Shown: positions 17,125 to 26,483, numbered from the stretch's first letter. The stretch is DNA of 64,000 bases from Mycobacterium colombiense CECT 3035 (GCF_002105755.1 NZ_CP020821.1:2294001-2358000); one strand, 5' to 3'. The notes: a model not told the origin generated them from the letters alone. Program-made: numbers and translations.

Positions 17125-18315
17125 TCAGATACGGGGCATCCCGAGAACGCGCTCGGCGATGATGTTGCGTTGGATCTCAGAAGTACCGCCGTAGATCGTT
17201 TCCGCGCGGGACAGCAAGAACAGCTTGCGCGCCTCCCCGGCAGCCCCAGCCGACCCGTTGTACACGGCGTCTTCACCGTAAATGTCCATAGCCAACTCCC
17301 CCATTCGCTGATGATGCAGAGAGGCGAACAGCTTTCCGCCGGTCGCGACGGCCGCGGTGGCCCGGCCGGGCGCGGCGGCAGCATCATCCAACAGATCGCT
17401 GACGACGCGCAGGTTAGACGACCGCATGACACTGACACCGATGTAGGCATCGACGAGCCGCTGCCGAATCCAGGGATCATCGATCGCACCCGAACGCTTC
17501 GCGGTTTCGATCAAATCGCTGACTTCGCGCTGCATCGCCAGCTGCATCGGCATCAGGGCGCTCCCGCGTTCCATCCCCAACGTGGTCATGACAACGCGCC
17601 AGCCATTGCCGACACCCCCGACAACCATGTCGGCCCCTGTCCGGGCATCACTGAAAAAGCACTCGCTGAATTCGGTTGAGCGTGCCAGGTTTTCGATCGG
17701 CCGCACCTCGACACCGGGCTGATCCACGTCGACCAGGAGCAGGCTCAACCCTTTGTGTCTCAGCGTGGGGTCGGGATCGGTGCGGCACAGCACATACAAC
17801 CAATCCGCGTGGTGACCGAACGTGGTCCACACCTTCTGACCGTCGATGCGCCAGGTGTCATCGTGCCGCGATGCCTTGGTGCGCACCGCCGCCAGGTCAG
17901 AGCCGGCTCCCGGCTCGCTGAAGCCCTGACCCCACATCTCCTCGACCGCCAGGATCTTCGGCAAAAAACGTTGCTTTTGCTCCTCGGTGCCGAACGCGAG
18001 CAGCGTAGGTCCGAGAAGTTCGAGCGCCTGGGTATTCACGCGCGCTGGAGCTGCGGCGCGGGCGTATTCGTACTCGAAGATGATCTCCTCGGCTAGGCCG
18101 GCGCCGCGACCGCCGTACTCACGCGGCCAGCGCAGACCGAGCCAATTTCCCGCCGACAACTCGCGTTCCCACGCTACCCGCACATCCCAAGCGGTGTCAT
18201 CGGTGGGACTACCGATTCCGCGGTGCTCGGCGAACTCACCGATCAGATGCTCCGCCAGCCAGGTGCGAACCTCGTCGCGGAAGTCACTGTGAGCTGGTGC
18301 GATATCGATGTCCAT
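17125..18315 (-). CDS. Acyl-CoA dehydrogenase, catalytic (alpha-type) subunit
   Basis: A 396-residue dehydrogenase with full motifs: FSEPGAGSDLAAVRT near residue 132, DGQKVWTTFGHHADW near residue 158, Glu249 in TTLGMERGS at the helix-G base position, and ETIYGGTSEIQRNII at the C-terminus. The arrangement resembles FadE26-type alpha subunits of sterol side-chain dehydrogenases, which use a glutamate near residue 247. It starts seven bases after the crotonase stop and is followed by its beta-type partner. Confidence 0.93.
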   Translation of the reverse strand: MDIDIAPAHSDFRDEVRTWLAEHLIGEFAEHRGIGSPTDDTAWDVRVAWERELSAGNWLGLRWPREYGGRGAGLAEEIIFEYEYARAAAPARVNTQALELLGPTLLAFGTEEQKQRFLPKILAVEEMWGQGFSEPGAGSDLAAVRTKASRHDDTWRIDGQKVWTTFGHHADWLYVLCRTDPDPTLRHKGLSLLLVDVDQPGVEVRPIENLARSTEFSECFFSDARTGADMVVGGVGNGWRVVMTTLGMERGSALMPMQLAMQREVSDLIETAKRSGAIDDPWIRQRLVDAYIGVSVMRSSNLRVVSDLLDDAAAAPGRATAAVATGGKLFASLHHQRMGELAMDIYGEDAVYNGSAGAAGEARKLFLLSRAETIYGGTSEIQRNIIAERVLGMPRI

Positions 18316-18322
18316 GGCGGCC

Positions 18323-19111
18323 TTAGTAGTTCAGCGGCGAGTATGGGAGAAACGTCGGCGGTCGCTTCTCAGTCAGACTGGCAACTCCCTCGGCGAAGTC
18401 GGGCTGAGCCTTGGCCAAGCCGAGTAGATACTGGGCGCGTACCCGGGCGGACTCCATCGTTGATTCGCAGTCTCGCCAAATCTGCGACTTGATCATCGCC
18501 ATGGCGACCGGCGACACGGTCGACGCCAGCTGGTGGCCGAACGCGACAGCGTCGGCGAGGACTTCGCCCGGCTGCGAGAGGCGTTGCACCACACCGAGTT
18601 CTGCGGCCTCTTCAGCCAGAAAGACACGCCCGGAGGCCAGTAGGTCGAACGCGTGGGCGGGCCCGGCGAGCCGAACCAGCATCCAGGCGCTGGCGTCTTC
18701 GGCGGGCAGCCCGCGTTTGGCGAAGGCGGTGCTGAATTTCGCGCCGGCGACGGCGAAACGGTAATCGAAATTCAAGGCCTGGACCAGACCGATGCCGGCA
18801 CACGCGCCGTTGATCGCGCCGATGATCGGCTTGGGAATAGTTGTGGCGTATGTCTGCGGCCGGCGGTTGACCGCGTAGCGCTTGCCACTCGAAACGTCGG
18901 CCAGGACAGCGGGATCCAGCCCGGGCACGAACGAGTCGCCGTCGCCGGTGACCACAATGACCCGCACCGCATCATCGGCCGCGGCGCGATCCAACGCGTC
19001 ATAGAATTCGGACTCCATCTGGGCAGTCCACATGTTGCGTCGCTCCGGACGGCTTAGCGTGATGACGACGGCTCCGGCGTCGTCAACGGCGTAACGAACG
19101 GTGTCAGCCAT
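18323..19111 (-). CDS. Enoyl-CoA hydratase/isomerase
   Basis: A 262-residue crotonase. IIGAINGACAGIGLVQALNF forms the oxyanion-hole segment and KRGLPAEDASAWMLVRLAG carries the PED glutamate at the catalytic position. The usual SAG motif before the first oxyanion residue is replaced by SFVPGLDPAVL, an unusual change. The ATG at 19111 was chosen because it follows GGGGAG and overlaps the preceding crotonase stop by eight bases; a start seven codons upstream is less likely. Part of the 22.5-14.7 kb operon. Confidence 0.88.
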   Translation of the reverse strand: MADTVRYAVDDAGAVVITLSRPERRNMWTAQMESEFYDALDRAAADDAVRVIVVTGDGDSFVPGLDPAVLADVSSGKRYAVNRRPQTYATTIPKPIIGAINGACAGIGLVQALNFDYRFAVAGAKFSTAFAKRGLPAEDASAWMLVRLAGPAHAFDLLASGRVFLAEEAAELGVVQRLSQPGEVLADAVAFGHQLASTVSPVAMAMIKSQIWRDCESTMESARVRAQYLLGLAKAQPDFAEGVASLTEKRPPTFLPYSPLNY

Positions 19112-19970
19112 CGCCACTCCCCCAGGATCCACAAACGTCGGGCATGGTCGCGTTTTTCGAGGAGGTGAACTGCGGCGCGCGCTTCGCGAGGAACGACTGC
19201 GCTCCTTCGGAGCAGTCAGCTTCGCGGCCCATCCACCGGAACACTTCCCACTCGCGGTAGAACGCCGCCTCGCGGTCCGTTTCGCCGAGCATTTCGTACA
19301 GCAGCTGCTTGGTCACCCCGACCGAAGCAGGCGAGGTGTTCTCCGCGATGTCCCGCGCGATTTCGGTGGCGCGCGCCAACACTCGGTCACCCGGGACCGC
19401 CTCGGTGGCGATGCCAAGCGCATGCGCTTCCGTCCCGCTGAACAGCCGGCCGGTCAATAGCAGCTCGAGCGCGCAGGTCGCTCCCACCAAGCGGGGCAGC
19501 AGCCACAGTGAGTTCTGCTCGGGGGTCAAACCCCGGCGGGTGAACACGAAGCCGTACTTCGCGTCGGCGTTGACAATGCGGATGTCCCACTGCAACGGAA
19601 AGGTCAAACCGATACCGACCGCCGACCCGTTGAGTGCACCGATGATGGGTGTGCGCATGCGCCATGGGCGCGGGCGACCGGCCATCGTCGCCCGCGCACG
19701 TCTGTGTTGGGCATCGTCAAAGGCGAAAGTGGCGCCACCGGGCTCCAGGTCGGCGCCAGCGGAGAACAACCGACCCGCGCCGGTAACCACGATGGCGCGG
19801 ATGTCGTCGTCACCGTCCAAGGCATCGAGCTGGCGATGCAGCTCGTCCTGCATGGCCGCGGTGAATGCGTTTCCCCGCTCCGGGCGGTCCAGCCAGACTG
19901 TGCCGACCCGGTCGGCGCGCTCGACGCGAATTCCGTCGATCGTTTCAGGCACGCGGTTTGCCCGAACCAT
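19104..19970 (-). CDS. Enoyl-CoA hydratase/isomerase
   Basis: A 288-residue crotonase with RLFSAGADLEPGG near residue 66, IIGALNGSAVGIGLTFPLQW near residue 109 and RRGLTPEQNSLWLLPRLVGA, where the glutamate of PEQ is at the catalytic position. It is about 25 residues longer than the neighbours because of an extended C-terminus (SSKNATMPDVCGSWGSGDG). It overlaps the SDR stop by 26 bases and the next crotonase by eight, so the three are translationally linked. Confidence 0.9.
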   Translation of the reverse strand: MVRANRVPETIDGIRVERADRVGTVWLDRPERGNAFTAAMQDELHRQLDALDGDDDIRAIVVTGAGRLFSAGADLEPGGATFAFDDAQHRRARATMAGRPRPWRMRTPIIGALNGSAVGIGLTFPLQWDIRIVNADAKYGFVFTRRGLTPEQNSLWLLPRLVGATCALELLLTGRLFSGTEAHALGIATEAVPGDRVLARATEIARDIAENTSPASVGVTKQLLYEMLGETDREAAFYREWEVFRWMGREADCSEGAQSFLAKRAPQFTSSKNATMPDVCGSWGSGDG

Positions 19971-20838
19971 CGGAATTGGGCCTGGCCTCGACCAGCAGGC
20001 TCGGAATCACCTCGCCCAGTTCGGCGGGATCCCACCGTGCGTCGCGAGTGATCCCTGGTCCGGCCACCCACCCTTCAGCGACGGAGATGGACCCGCCTTT
20101 CACATTGAATACCCGCCCGGTGACGCCGGCCGCCTGGGCCGAAGCAAGCCAAACCACCAGGGGGGCAATGTTGGCCGGGGAACCCGCGTCGAAGCCGGTC
20201 CTCTCCTTGATGTCAGCCATCGCCGCGACGTAGGCGTCCAGGCCCTGGGTCATCTGTGTCAAAGCACTTGGGGCAATGGCGTTTACGGTGATGCCAAGTC
20301 GGGCCAGCTCGTCGGACAAGATGACGGTGAACGCGGCGATCGCCGCCTTGGCCGCTCCGTAGTTGGATTGGCCGACGTTTCCGTAGAGACCAGACGGCGA
20401 CGAGGTGTTGATTAGGCGCGGATTGTCGACCGGAGTGCCGGCTTTGTGCTGCTCGCGCCAGTACGCCACGGCATGCTTGGTCGGGGCGAATGTTCCTCGC
20501 AGGTGTACCTTCATCACCGCGTCCCACATGTCGATGTCCATGTTGACGAACATCTTGTCGCGCAGGATGCCGGCGTTATTGACCAGGACATGAAGGTCGC
20601 CGAATGTCTCGAGGGCCGTCTGGATCAGCCGGCCTGCACCGTCCCACTCGGAAATATCGTCGTTGTTGGCGACCGCTTCGCCGCCGGCCGCCTTGATCTC
20701 GTCAACGACGTCGCCCGCGGGACCAAGATCGTTGACGACGACTTTGGCCCCCTGGCGGGCGAATTCGAGCGCGTGCTCGCGTCCGATCCCACCGGCGGCG
20801 CCGGTGATGATAACGACCCTTCCGTCGTGTAATCCCAT
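19945..20838 (-). CDS. Short-chain dehydrogenase, Hsd4/3-hydroxyacyl-CoA type
   Basis: A 297-residue SDR. TGAAGGIG (residues 12-19) binds NAD(P), NNAG (87-90) and the triad Ser147, Tyr160, Lys164 (NTSSPSGLYGNVGQSNYGAAK) are present. The sequence style, with NDLGPAGDVVDEI and the long C-terminal tail, is that of the dehydrogenase half of multifunctional beta-oxidation protein 2 (17-beta-HSD type 4), so oxidation of a 3-hydroxyacyl-CoA is likely. The ATG at 20838 follows AAGGAC; an upstream in-frame start would only add a basic, non-conserved leader. Confidence 0.9.
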   Translation of the reverse strand: MGLHDGRVVIITGAAGGIGREHALEFARQGAKVVVNDLGPAGDVVDEIKAAGGEAVANNDDISEWDGAGRLIQTALETFGDLHVLVNNAGILRDKMFVNMDIDMWDAVMKVHLRGTFAPTKHAVAYWREQHKAGTPVDNPRLINTSSPSGLYGNVGQSNYGAAKAAIAAFTVILSDELARLGITVNAIAPSALTQMTQGLDAYVAAMADIKERTGFDAGSPANIAPLVVWLASAQAAGVTGRVFNVKGGSISVAEGWVAGPGITRDARWDPAELGEVIPSLLVEARPNSDGSGKPRA

Positions 20839-20857
20839 TGAGAGTCCTTTCTTGAGT

Positions 20858-21739
20858 TCAGCGCGGTGGACCAAACACCGCCCGTGCGTTGGCACCTAGA
20901 TAGCCGACTTGCGAATCACCTGACAGCGGTAGGCCCCTACCCTCGGTCACCGTGCGGTCGAAGGGCAGGATCGGGTAGTCGGAGGCCCACATCAGTTTCC
21001 GCGGATTACGTCGCTCCGCAAACCGAATAACCTCCTCGGGGACGTATTTTGGTGCCCACCCCGCCGTCATCGCGTACACGTTGGGGTGCTTGAGCAGCAT
21101 TGCGATCGTTTCCGATATCCACGGGTCGCCCAGGTGGCTCATCACGATCTTCAGGTTCGGAAAGGCCAGCGCGACTTCGTCGACCAGGATGGTGCGCTGC
21201 AGCTTGGCCGGCTTCATCGGGCCGGGAACGCCGACGTTGATGGAGACGACCACGTCCTCGTCGCACGCAGCGGTGTAGAGCGGGTAGGCCAGCTTGTCGT
21301 CGATCGCGATGCCGGTGAACATCGGAATGATGCGCACGCACTTGATCCCATACTCGTGCACGGCGATTCGCACATGACGGGCGGCCTCGTACCCAAGCCT
21401 GGGATCTATCCCGACGCTCGTCACGAACCTGCCGGGATGGTCGGCCTGTATCCCGGCGAGACGCTCGCAAGTCTCGCGCAGCACCGTCTCTCCCGTTTTC
21501 GTACCGTGCACGAACGGCGGAGTGATGTCGCGCGGCGCCTTGGACAACACACCGCCGCCGATGCCGAGCCGATCCATTTCGGCGATCACGTCGGTCATCG
21601 TCTCGCCGCCCTCGTAGGCACTGTTGCCTCGTTTGAACCGCGCCACCACCGAAGGGTCGGGCGTGACTTCGCCGGGCAAGTACGGCAAGTTGATCCAGGC
21701 GTCGAAAACGTCGGCGGAATCGATGCTGTCGTTACTCAT
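20858..21739 (-). CDS. Amidohydrolase-2 family protein
   Basis: A 293-residue protein, shorter than the two other amidohydrolases of the window. The chain has FDAWINLPYLPGE at the first strand, in place of the HxH pair, VGIDPRLGYEAARHVRIAVH in the middle, IVMSHLGDPWISETI with the mid-barrel histidine, and LMWASDYPILPFDR, the late aspartate motif. The size and the loss of early histidines resemble aminocarboxymuconate-semialdehyde-decarboxylase-like hydrolases. It is 19 bases upstream of the SDR and 11 after the first crotonase, in the same operon. Confidence 0.85.
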   Translation of the reverse strand: MSNDSIDSADVFDAWINLPYLPGEVTPDPSVVARFKRGNSAYEGGETMTDVIAEMDRLGIGGGVLSKAPRDITPPFVHGTKTGETVLRETCERLAGIQADHPGRFVTSVGIDPRLGYEAARHVRIAVHEYGIKCVRIIPMFTGIAIDDKLAYPLYTAACDEDVVVSINVGVPGPMKPAKLQRTILVDEVALAFPNLKIVMSHLGDPWISETIAMLLKHPNVYAMTAGWAPKYVPEEVIRFAERRNPRKLMWASDYPILPFDRTVTEGRGLPLSGDSQVGYLGANARAVFGPPR

Positions 21740-21750
21740 CTATCTCTTTC

Positions 21751-22542
21751 TCAACGACCCACGTAGTGGGGCTGACGCTTCTCCTTCATGGCCGCCAGCG
21801 CTTCCGCCGCATCCTCGGTAGCGGCCACGACAGCGAAGTGCGACGAAATCATGTCCAGCGCGGTGCGCAGGTCGACCTCGGCAGACTGATAGGTGGCGCG
21901 TTTGATCATTCGCACCGTGACCGGCGGCTGGTCGGCGATGGCACGCGCGAACCGTTGGGTCTCCTCGGCGAGTTCCTCCGGCGCCGCCAATCGGTTGACC
22001 AGACCTATTCGGAGAGCCTCTTCGGCGTCGACGAAGTCGCCGGTGAGCAGAAGCTCCAACGCCTTGGAAGTTCCGACAATCCGCGGCAGGTAATAGGCAC
22101 CCCCGTCGCCCGGAGTCAGACCCACTCGGACGTAGCCCTCACTCACCCGTGCCGTAGTGGACATGATCCGCAAATCGCACATCAGCGCCATGTCCAGCCC
22201 AGCACCGACGGCGACTCCATTGATCGAGGCGATCACCGGTTTGTCCAGGTCGGCCATGGCCAGCGCAACCTGATGAATCTCGTCGTGCAGCTGGCTCTTG
22301 CGTTGAAGCGGGGTCAGGTCGGGGTTGGCATGGGAGATCGATGACAGGTCGACCCCGGAGCAGAACGCTTTGTCGCCGGCGCCCGTCAACACGACTACCC
22401 GCACGGTGTCGTCGTCTTTCGCGGCACGCAGCAGTCGCACCCACTCGCGGATCATCGGGAAGGTGAACGCATTGCGCGCGGCGGGACGATTGAGCCGGAT
22501 GATGCCCACCCCGTCTGTCACTGACCACTGCAGGTCGTCCAA
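21751..22542 (-). CDS. Enoyl-CoA hydratase/isomerase, first gene of operon
   Basis: A 263-residue crotonase. FCSGVDLSS and VIASINGVAVGAGLDMAL are the oxyanion-hole segments; VRVGLTPGDGGAYYLPRIVG has aspartate where hydratases usually have the second glutamate. The TTG at 22542 is chosen as start because an AAGGAGGGG site lies seven bases before it; an open extension upstream is basic and unlike the family. It opens the long minus-strand operon; its promoter region carries a CAGTTAGTTAA element at 22587-22602. Confidence 0.88.
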   Translation of the reverse strand: MDDLQWSVTDGVGIIRLNRPAARNAFTFPMIREWVRLLRAAKDDDTVRVVVLTGAGDKAFCSGVDLSSISHANPDLTPLQRKSQLHDEIHQVALAMADLDKPVIASINGVAVGAGLDMALMCDLRIMSTTARVSEGYVRVGLTPGDGGAYYLPRIVGTSKALELLLTGDFVDAEEALRIGLVNRLAAPEELAEETQRFARAIADQPPVTVRMIKRATYQSAEVDLRTALDMISSHFAVVAATEDAAEALAAMKEKRQPHYVGR

Positions 22543-22586
22543 GCGACCCCTCCTTCGAAGACGCAGATGAAACCGACATGTCATCC

Positions 22587-22598
22587 GGAATCAGTTAG
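22587..22598. promoter_or_regulatory. GGAATCAGTTAG element before the minus-strand operon
   Basis: Matches the CTAATCAGTTAG-like element in 10 of 12 bases and is followed by TTAATTTATATTATAA, a likely promoter core for the operon that begins at 22542. Confidence 0.45.
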
Positions 22599-22948
22599 TT
22601 AATTTATATTATAACGAGGCCATGATGCGCTGCGAAGAGCCCACGATTTGGCAACTACGGCGCTAAGCACCGACTCGGTGCCAGCTCACGTGCCTGCGCT
22701 GCCGCCACGGCGAGACCTCCGCGTCGCCACGCACATGGACGGCGAGACGCCATCTCAAGACGTAGACGATGACGCGCGGCATGTAGTTTTGCGGCCGCGC
22801 AGACTCCTCGTTGGTTACGCGAGAGCCGAGTAGTGCCGCCATCCGCCTATCCTTCGATCAAATCACCAGCATCGTCAGCGCCGCCTTCGCGAATGGCCTC
22901 AGCCGAACATCTTCGGCACCGACACTGCGCATGCTGGGTGGTATTCCT

Positions 22949-22971
22949 ATAATCAGCTAACTCATTATACT
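22949..22971 (+). promoter_or_regulatory. Operator pair and -10 of a probable leaderless promoter
   Basis: ATAATCAGCTAA (22949-22960) and, on the other strand, ATAATGAGTTAG (22957-22968) overlap. TATACT at 22966-22971 is a good -10 hexamer; a transcript starting about seven bases on would begin at or next to the ATG at 22980, and there is no ribosome-binding site. A repressor on this element would block the promoter. Confidence 0.55.
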
Positions 22972-22979
22972 ATACGCCC

Positions 22980-24203
22980 ATGGCCTCGTTCTCAGACGGC
23001 TTCGCGTCGTTGCCGCTATCGGACGCCGATCGTCACTTCCGCGATGAAGTGAGGACCTGGCTCGACGAGCATCTCGTCGGAGACTTCGTCGGAGCTGCCG
23101 ACCGTGGTGGCCCTGACGACGATGACAACTGGGAGCTGCGGCGTGCCTGGGAACGCGAGCTCGGCGCGGGTAACTGGCTCGGGTTGTCCTGGCCTGTCAA
23201 GTACGGCGGTCGTGCCGCGCCGATGACCCAGGAAATCATCTTTGCGATGGAGTGTGCGCGGGCTCAGGCACCACCGCGGGCGGCGTTCCACGGAGAGACA
23301 CTGATGGCCCCGACGGCATTGGCTCATGGCACCGAGGAGCAAAAGCAACGGCTCCTGCCGCCGATGGCCCGGTCAGAAATCGTCTGGTGCCAAGGGTATT
23401 CCGAACCGGGGGCCGGATCGGACCTAGCTGGAATCGCTACCCGCGCCCAGCGAGATGGTGACGATTGGGTGGTCAGCGGACAGAAGATCTGGACTACATT
23501 CGCCCAACACGCCGACTGGATCTTCGCCATTGTCCGCACCGAGCCCGGATCGACCCGCCACGCGGGGCTTTCGTACATGCTCATCCCACTCGACCAACCC
23601 GGTGTTCGGATCGTCCCGATCCGCACGATGCTGGGAGACAGCGGCTTCAACGAGGTGTTCTTCGATGGTGCCCGCACATCGGTACACAACGTGCTCGGCG
23701 ACGAGGGCAGCGGTTGGACTGCGGCGATGACGACACTGGGGCACGAACGCGCGACGTCGGTGCTCAACTACCAGTTTTCCTTCGTCCGCGAGATGGCAGA
23801 GCTTCGCAAACTGGCGCGTCGGCGGGGCGCCGTCGACGACCCGATCGTGCGCCACCGGCTGGTCGATTCCTACATCGGGCTGCAGATCATGGCCTACAAC
23901 AACCTGCGTTCGTTGTCGGCGGCGCTGCGCGACGGCAAGTTCGGCCCGGAAGCGTCAATCGGGAAGTACTACTGGTCGAAGTGGCATCAACAATTCACCG
24001 AAGTGGCCATGGACGTCCTCGGACCCGATGCTCTTCTGAGCACGCAGTGGTGCTCGGGCCCAGACCCCACATCGGAGAGCGTGCGGCGGGCATTCATCCG
24101 CGCGCGGGCCGAGACTATCTATGCCGGCACAAGCGAAATCCAGAAGAACATCATCAGCGAGCGTGTTCTGGGATTGCCACGCGAGCCAAAGGTGACGTCG
24201 TGA
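22980..24203 (+). CDS. Acyl-CoA dehydrogenase, alpha-type
   Basis: A 407-residue dehydrogenase close in layout to the alpha-type subunit at 17125 (RDEVRTWLDEHLVGDF start, WERELGAGNWLGLSWP, YSEPGAGSDLAGIATR, DGDDWVVSGQKIWTTFAQHA). Glu256 in TTLGHERATS is the likely base and ETIYAGTSEIQKNIISERV ends the chain. No beta-type partner gene follows; it might work alone or share a partner from another operon. It overlaps the CoA transferase start by four bases. The start is probably leaderless. Confidence 0.93.
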   Translation: MASFSDGFASLPLSDADRHFRDEVRTWLDEHLVGDFVGAADRGGPDDDDNWELRRAWERELGAGNWLGLSWPVKYGGRAAPMTQEIIFAMECARAQAPPRAAFHGETLMAPTALAHGTEEQKQRLLPPMARSEIVWCQGYSEPGAGSDLAGIATRAQRDGDDWVVSGQKIWTTFAQHADWIFAIVRTEPGSTRHAGLSYMLIPLDQPGVRIVPIRTMLGDSGFNEVFFDGARTSVHNVLGDEGSGWTAAMTTLGHERATSVLNYQFSFVREMAELRKLARRRGAVDDPIVRHRLVDSYIGLQIMAYNNLRSLSAALRDGKFGPEASIGKYYWSKWHQQFTEVAMDVLGPDALLSTQWCSGPDPTSESVRRAFIRARAETIYAGTSEIQKNIISERVLGLPREPKVTS

Positions 24204-25417
24204 CCGGACCGTTAGCTGGTATACGGGTTCTCGACCTGAGCCGGATCCTTGCTGCTCCCTTGACCTCCCAGCTCCTCGGCGACATGGGCGCCGAGGTCAT
24301 CAAGGTGGAGCGACCGGGGACCGGCGACGATGCCCGACAGTACGGGCCGCCGTTCTTCGGTGACCCGGATGACCTGCAGTCCGGCTTTTACCTCAGCGCC
24401 AACCGCAACAAGCGCTCGATCACGATCGATCATTCTCGACCCGAGGGTGCCACACTGATCGCCGAACTGGCTGACAAGTCCGACGTGCTCATCGAGAACT
24501 TCCGCAGTGGTGTACTCGCGAAGTATGGGCTCGATCACCGGAGCCTACGCGTCCGCAATCCACGCCTCGTCTATTGCTCGGTCACCGGCTTCGGCCAGGA
24601 CGGGCCGTACGCGCAACGTGCTGGCTATGACGGAGTTTTCCAGGCGATGAGCGGCATGATGAGCGTCTCCGGGATACCGGATGGTGAGCCGGGCGCCGGG
24701 CCGATGAAGGTCGGGGTGTCGATGGTCGACGTGTTGACCGGTTTGTATGCCGCGTCTGCCATCCTCGCCGCGTTGTATCACCGCGACAATGTCAGCAGCA
24801 CAGGACAAGTCATTGACTTGGCGTTGTTGGACTGTGGGGTCGCGTCCCTCTCGCACTATGTGCAGAACTATCTGGTATCGGGTGTCGCGGCACCGCGCCG
24901 AGGAAACGGCGGATTTGGCGGCATCCCGTCACAGGCGTTCATGTGCGCCGACGCCGAAATCTTCGTCGTCGCTTCCACGCCTCGGCAGTGGGCCGGCCTG
25001 ACCAAGGCGCTCGGACGGCCAGAGCTGGCGACTAACCCGCGGTTCGCCACGGTGTCGTCCCGAATCGCCAATCGTGATCTCGTGCTTGCCATGCTCAACG
25101 ACATCTTCGTCCAGCGCGACGCCGCACACTGGATCAGCAGACTCGAGGACGAGGATGTTCCGGTGAGCCCGGTCAACACCATGGACGGTGTGTTCGCCAA
25201 CCCGCAAGTGCAACACCGGAACTTGCGCCGCACGGTGTCGACCGGCGAGAAGGGTGTCGCCGATCTGCTGGCCAATCCGATCCGGTTCTCCGACACGCCT
25301 TTGGATTCCTATGCTGCGCCGCCGCGGCTGGGTGAACACACCAACGAGGTGTTGGCGTCGGTGCTGGGAAAATCCGATGCCGACGTCGAGAAATTACGTG
25401 CATGCCAAGCGATTTAG
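24200..25417 (+). CDS. CaiB/BaiF family CoA transferase
   Basis: A 405-residue family III CoA transferase. The GTG start overlaps the stop of the dehydrogenase (GTGA). GIRVLDLSRILAAPLTSQLL and MGAEVIKVERPGTGDD are the N-terminal CoA-binding elements and VSMVDVLTGLYAA contains the catalytic-position aspartate. Substrate unknown. Its operon place between a dehydrogenase and an unknown protein suggests it activates the same acid. Confidence 0.93.
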   Translation: MTGPLAGIRVLDLSRILAAPLTSQLLGDMGAEVIKVERPGTGDDARQYGPPFFGDPDDLQSGFYLSANRNKRSITIDHSRPEGATLIAELADKSDVLIENFRSGVLAKYGLDHRSLRVRNPRLVYCSVTGFGQDGPYAQRAGYDGVFQAMSGMMSVSGIPDGEPGAGPMKVGVSMVDVLTGLYAASAILAALYHRDNVSSTGQVIDLALLDCGVASLSHYVQNYLVSGVAAPRRGNGGFGGIPSQAFMCADAEIFVVASTPRQWAGLTKALGRPELATNPRFATVSSRIANRDLVLAMLNDIFVQRDAAHWISRLEDEDVPVSPVNTMDGVFANPQVQHRNLRRTVSTGEKGVADLLANPIRFSDTPLDSYAAPPRLGEHTNEVLASVLGKSDADVEKLRACQAI

Positions 25418-25451
25418 AGATTATGTCCATCACCTTCAGGAAGGTCACCAT

Positions 25452-26483
25452 ATGAACACCTCCACCCTGGCCACGTCGGGCCGGTCGGGCACCTTCAATC
25501 AGCGCGCGTTGGCTTCCGGCCGCGATTTCGACCCGCGCGACTTCGTCACCCAAGATTCGATCCTCGGGCTACAGCGAGAAGCGGGGTATGTGTGGGGGAC
25601 CCTGCGCGACGAGGACGGCACGCTCTACAGCGTCATGCGTCGTGTCGCGCAGGCGACCCCGGGCGCCCTCGACGATGGCCGAAGTTCTCTGAGTGGCAAG
25701 CTGATTGTGCTCGCCACGGGTACCGGGCGCGAAGGGATGCAACTGCGCAAAGAGCCGCGCTTCGCGGTGGACAGTGCCGCGACCAAAATGGAATTGACCG
25801 ACTCTGACACCGCCACGCTGGCATCGGTGCCCGACGCCGAGGGGCAGCCGATGCGGCTGGTGCTGAATAAAGAAAACTTCAGCTACCGCGAGGAGGGTGT
25901 CATCGATGTGGAGGGGACCATGGCGGTTCCCCCGCTGCAGTGGTATTTGCCGGGCCGCGACGCGTCGCTGTTGTACCTGACCCAGACGTGGTTGGTTGAC
26001 GGGCTGATCTTCGGGAAGCCGGCTCGGGGATTCCTCTTCTGGGAGGAAGCGTGGATGTATCCCGGCGGCCAGCTTTACCGAACCAAGGACCCCCTGCACG
26101 ACGCCGAGTACCTCACTTGGTACTCGTGGGCAAACCACTGGGACGACGGAACCTGTGAAGTGGGCCATTTCCTGTTCGGACAGCGCGATTTTCACGTGGG
26201 CGTCACCGCGCACAGCGACGGCACCGTCACGTCGGCCACCTCGATGGACATCGAGATCACCCGCGCCGCCGACGGTTACTGGCACGACGAAATCGCCTAC
26301 ACGATCGATGGTGTCGACTGGGTCTGCGAACCTGATCCCGAGGGGCACATGCGCGGTTTGGGTCAGATGCCCAACCCGCAACAAGAAGGACGTATCCACC
26401 GTGTCGATGACTCTCGGCGGCCGGACGTCTGGATGGCATGGGGCGAAACGGTGCCGGCGGCGGGCAATTCGCGTCGCAGGTGA
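25452..26483 (+). CDS. Protein of unknown function, beta-rich
   Basis: A 343-residue soluble protein that I do not recognise. It has many aromatic residues and alternating strands, such as YVWGTLRDEDGTLYSVMRRV, WEEAWMYPGGQLYRTKDPL and HFLFGQRDFHVGVTAHSDGT, and a short DGYWHDEIAYTIDGVDW block near residue 280, compatible with a two-part beta barrel of the AttH or lipocalin kind. No signal peptide and no cysteine or histidine metal cluster are visible. ATG with AGGAAGG site. It sits 34 bases after the CoA transferase and 9 before the CoA ligase, so it belongs to the same operon; a substrate-binding or accessory role is inference. Confidence 0.75.
   Translation: MNTSTLATSGRSGTFNQRALASGRDFDPRDFVTQDSILGLQREAGYVWGTLRDEDGTLYSVMRRVAQATPGALDDGRSSLSGKLIVLATGTGREGMQLRKEPRFAVDSAATKMELTDSDTATLASVPDAEGQPMRLVLNKENFSYREEGVIDVEGTMAVPPLQWYLPGRDASLLYLTQTWLVDGLIFGKPARGFLFWEEAWMYPGGQLYRTKDPLHDAEYLTWYSWANHWDDGTCEVGHFLFGQRDFHVGVTAHSDGTVTSATSMDIEITRAADGYWHDEIAYTIDGVDWVCEPDPEGHMRGLGQMPNPQQEGRIHRVDDSRRPDVWMAWGETVPAAGNSRRR

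Larger units (their letters stand above)
22543..22979. other. Divergent promoter region
   Basis: 437 bases between the minus-strand operon and the plus-strand dehydrogenase. The two ends are strongly AT-rich (22591-22615 and 22949-22975) and carry related elements; the middle is GC-rich and holds only a weak 61-codon open frame without motifs. Confidence 0.6.

Noticed and set aside
22648..22833. A 61-codon open frame in the divergent promoter region
   Set aside because: TTG start without ribosome-binding site, no motifs, lies between two promoters.
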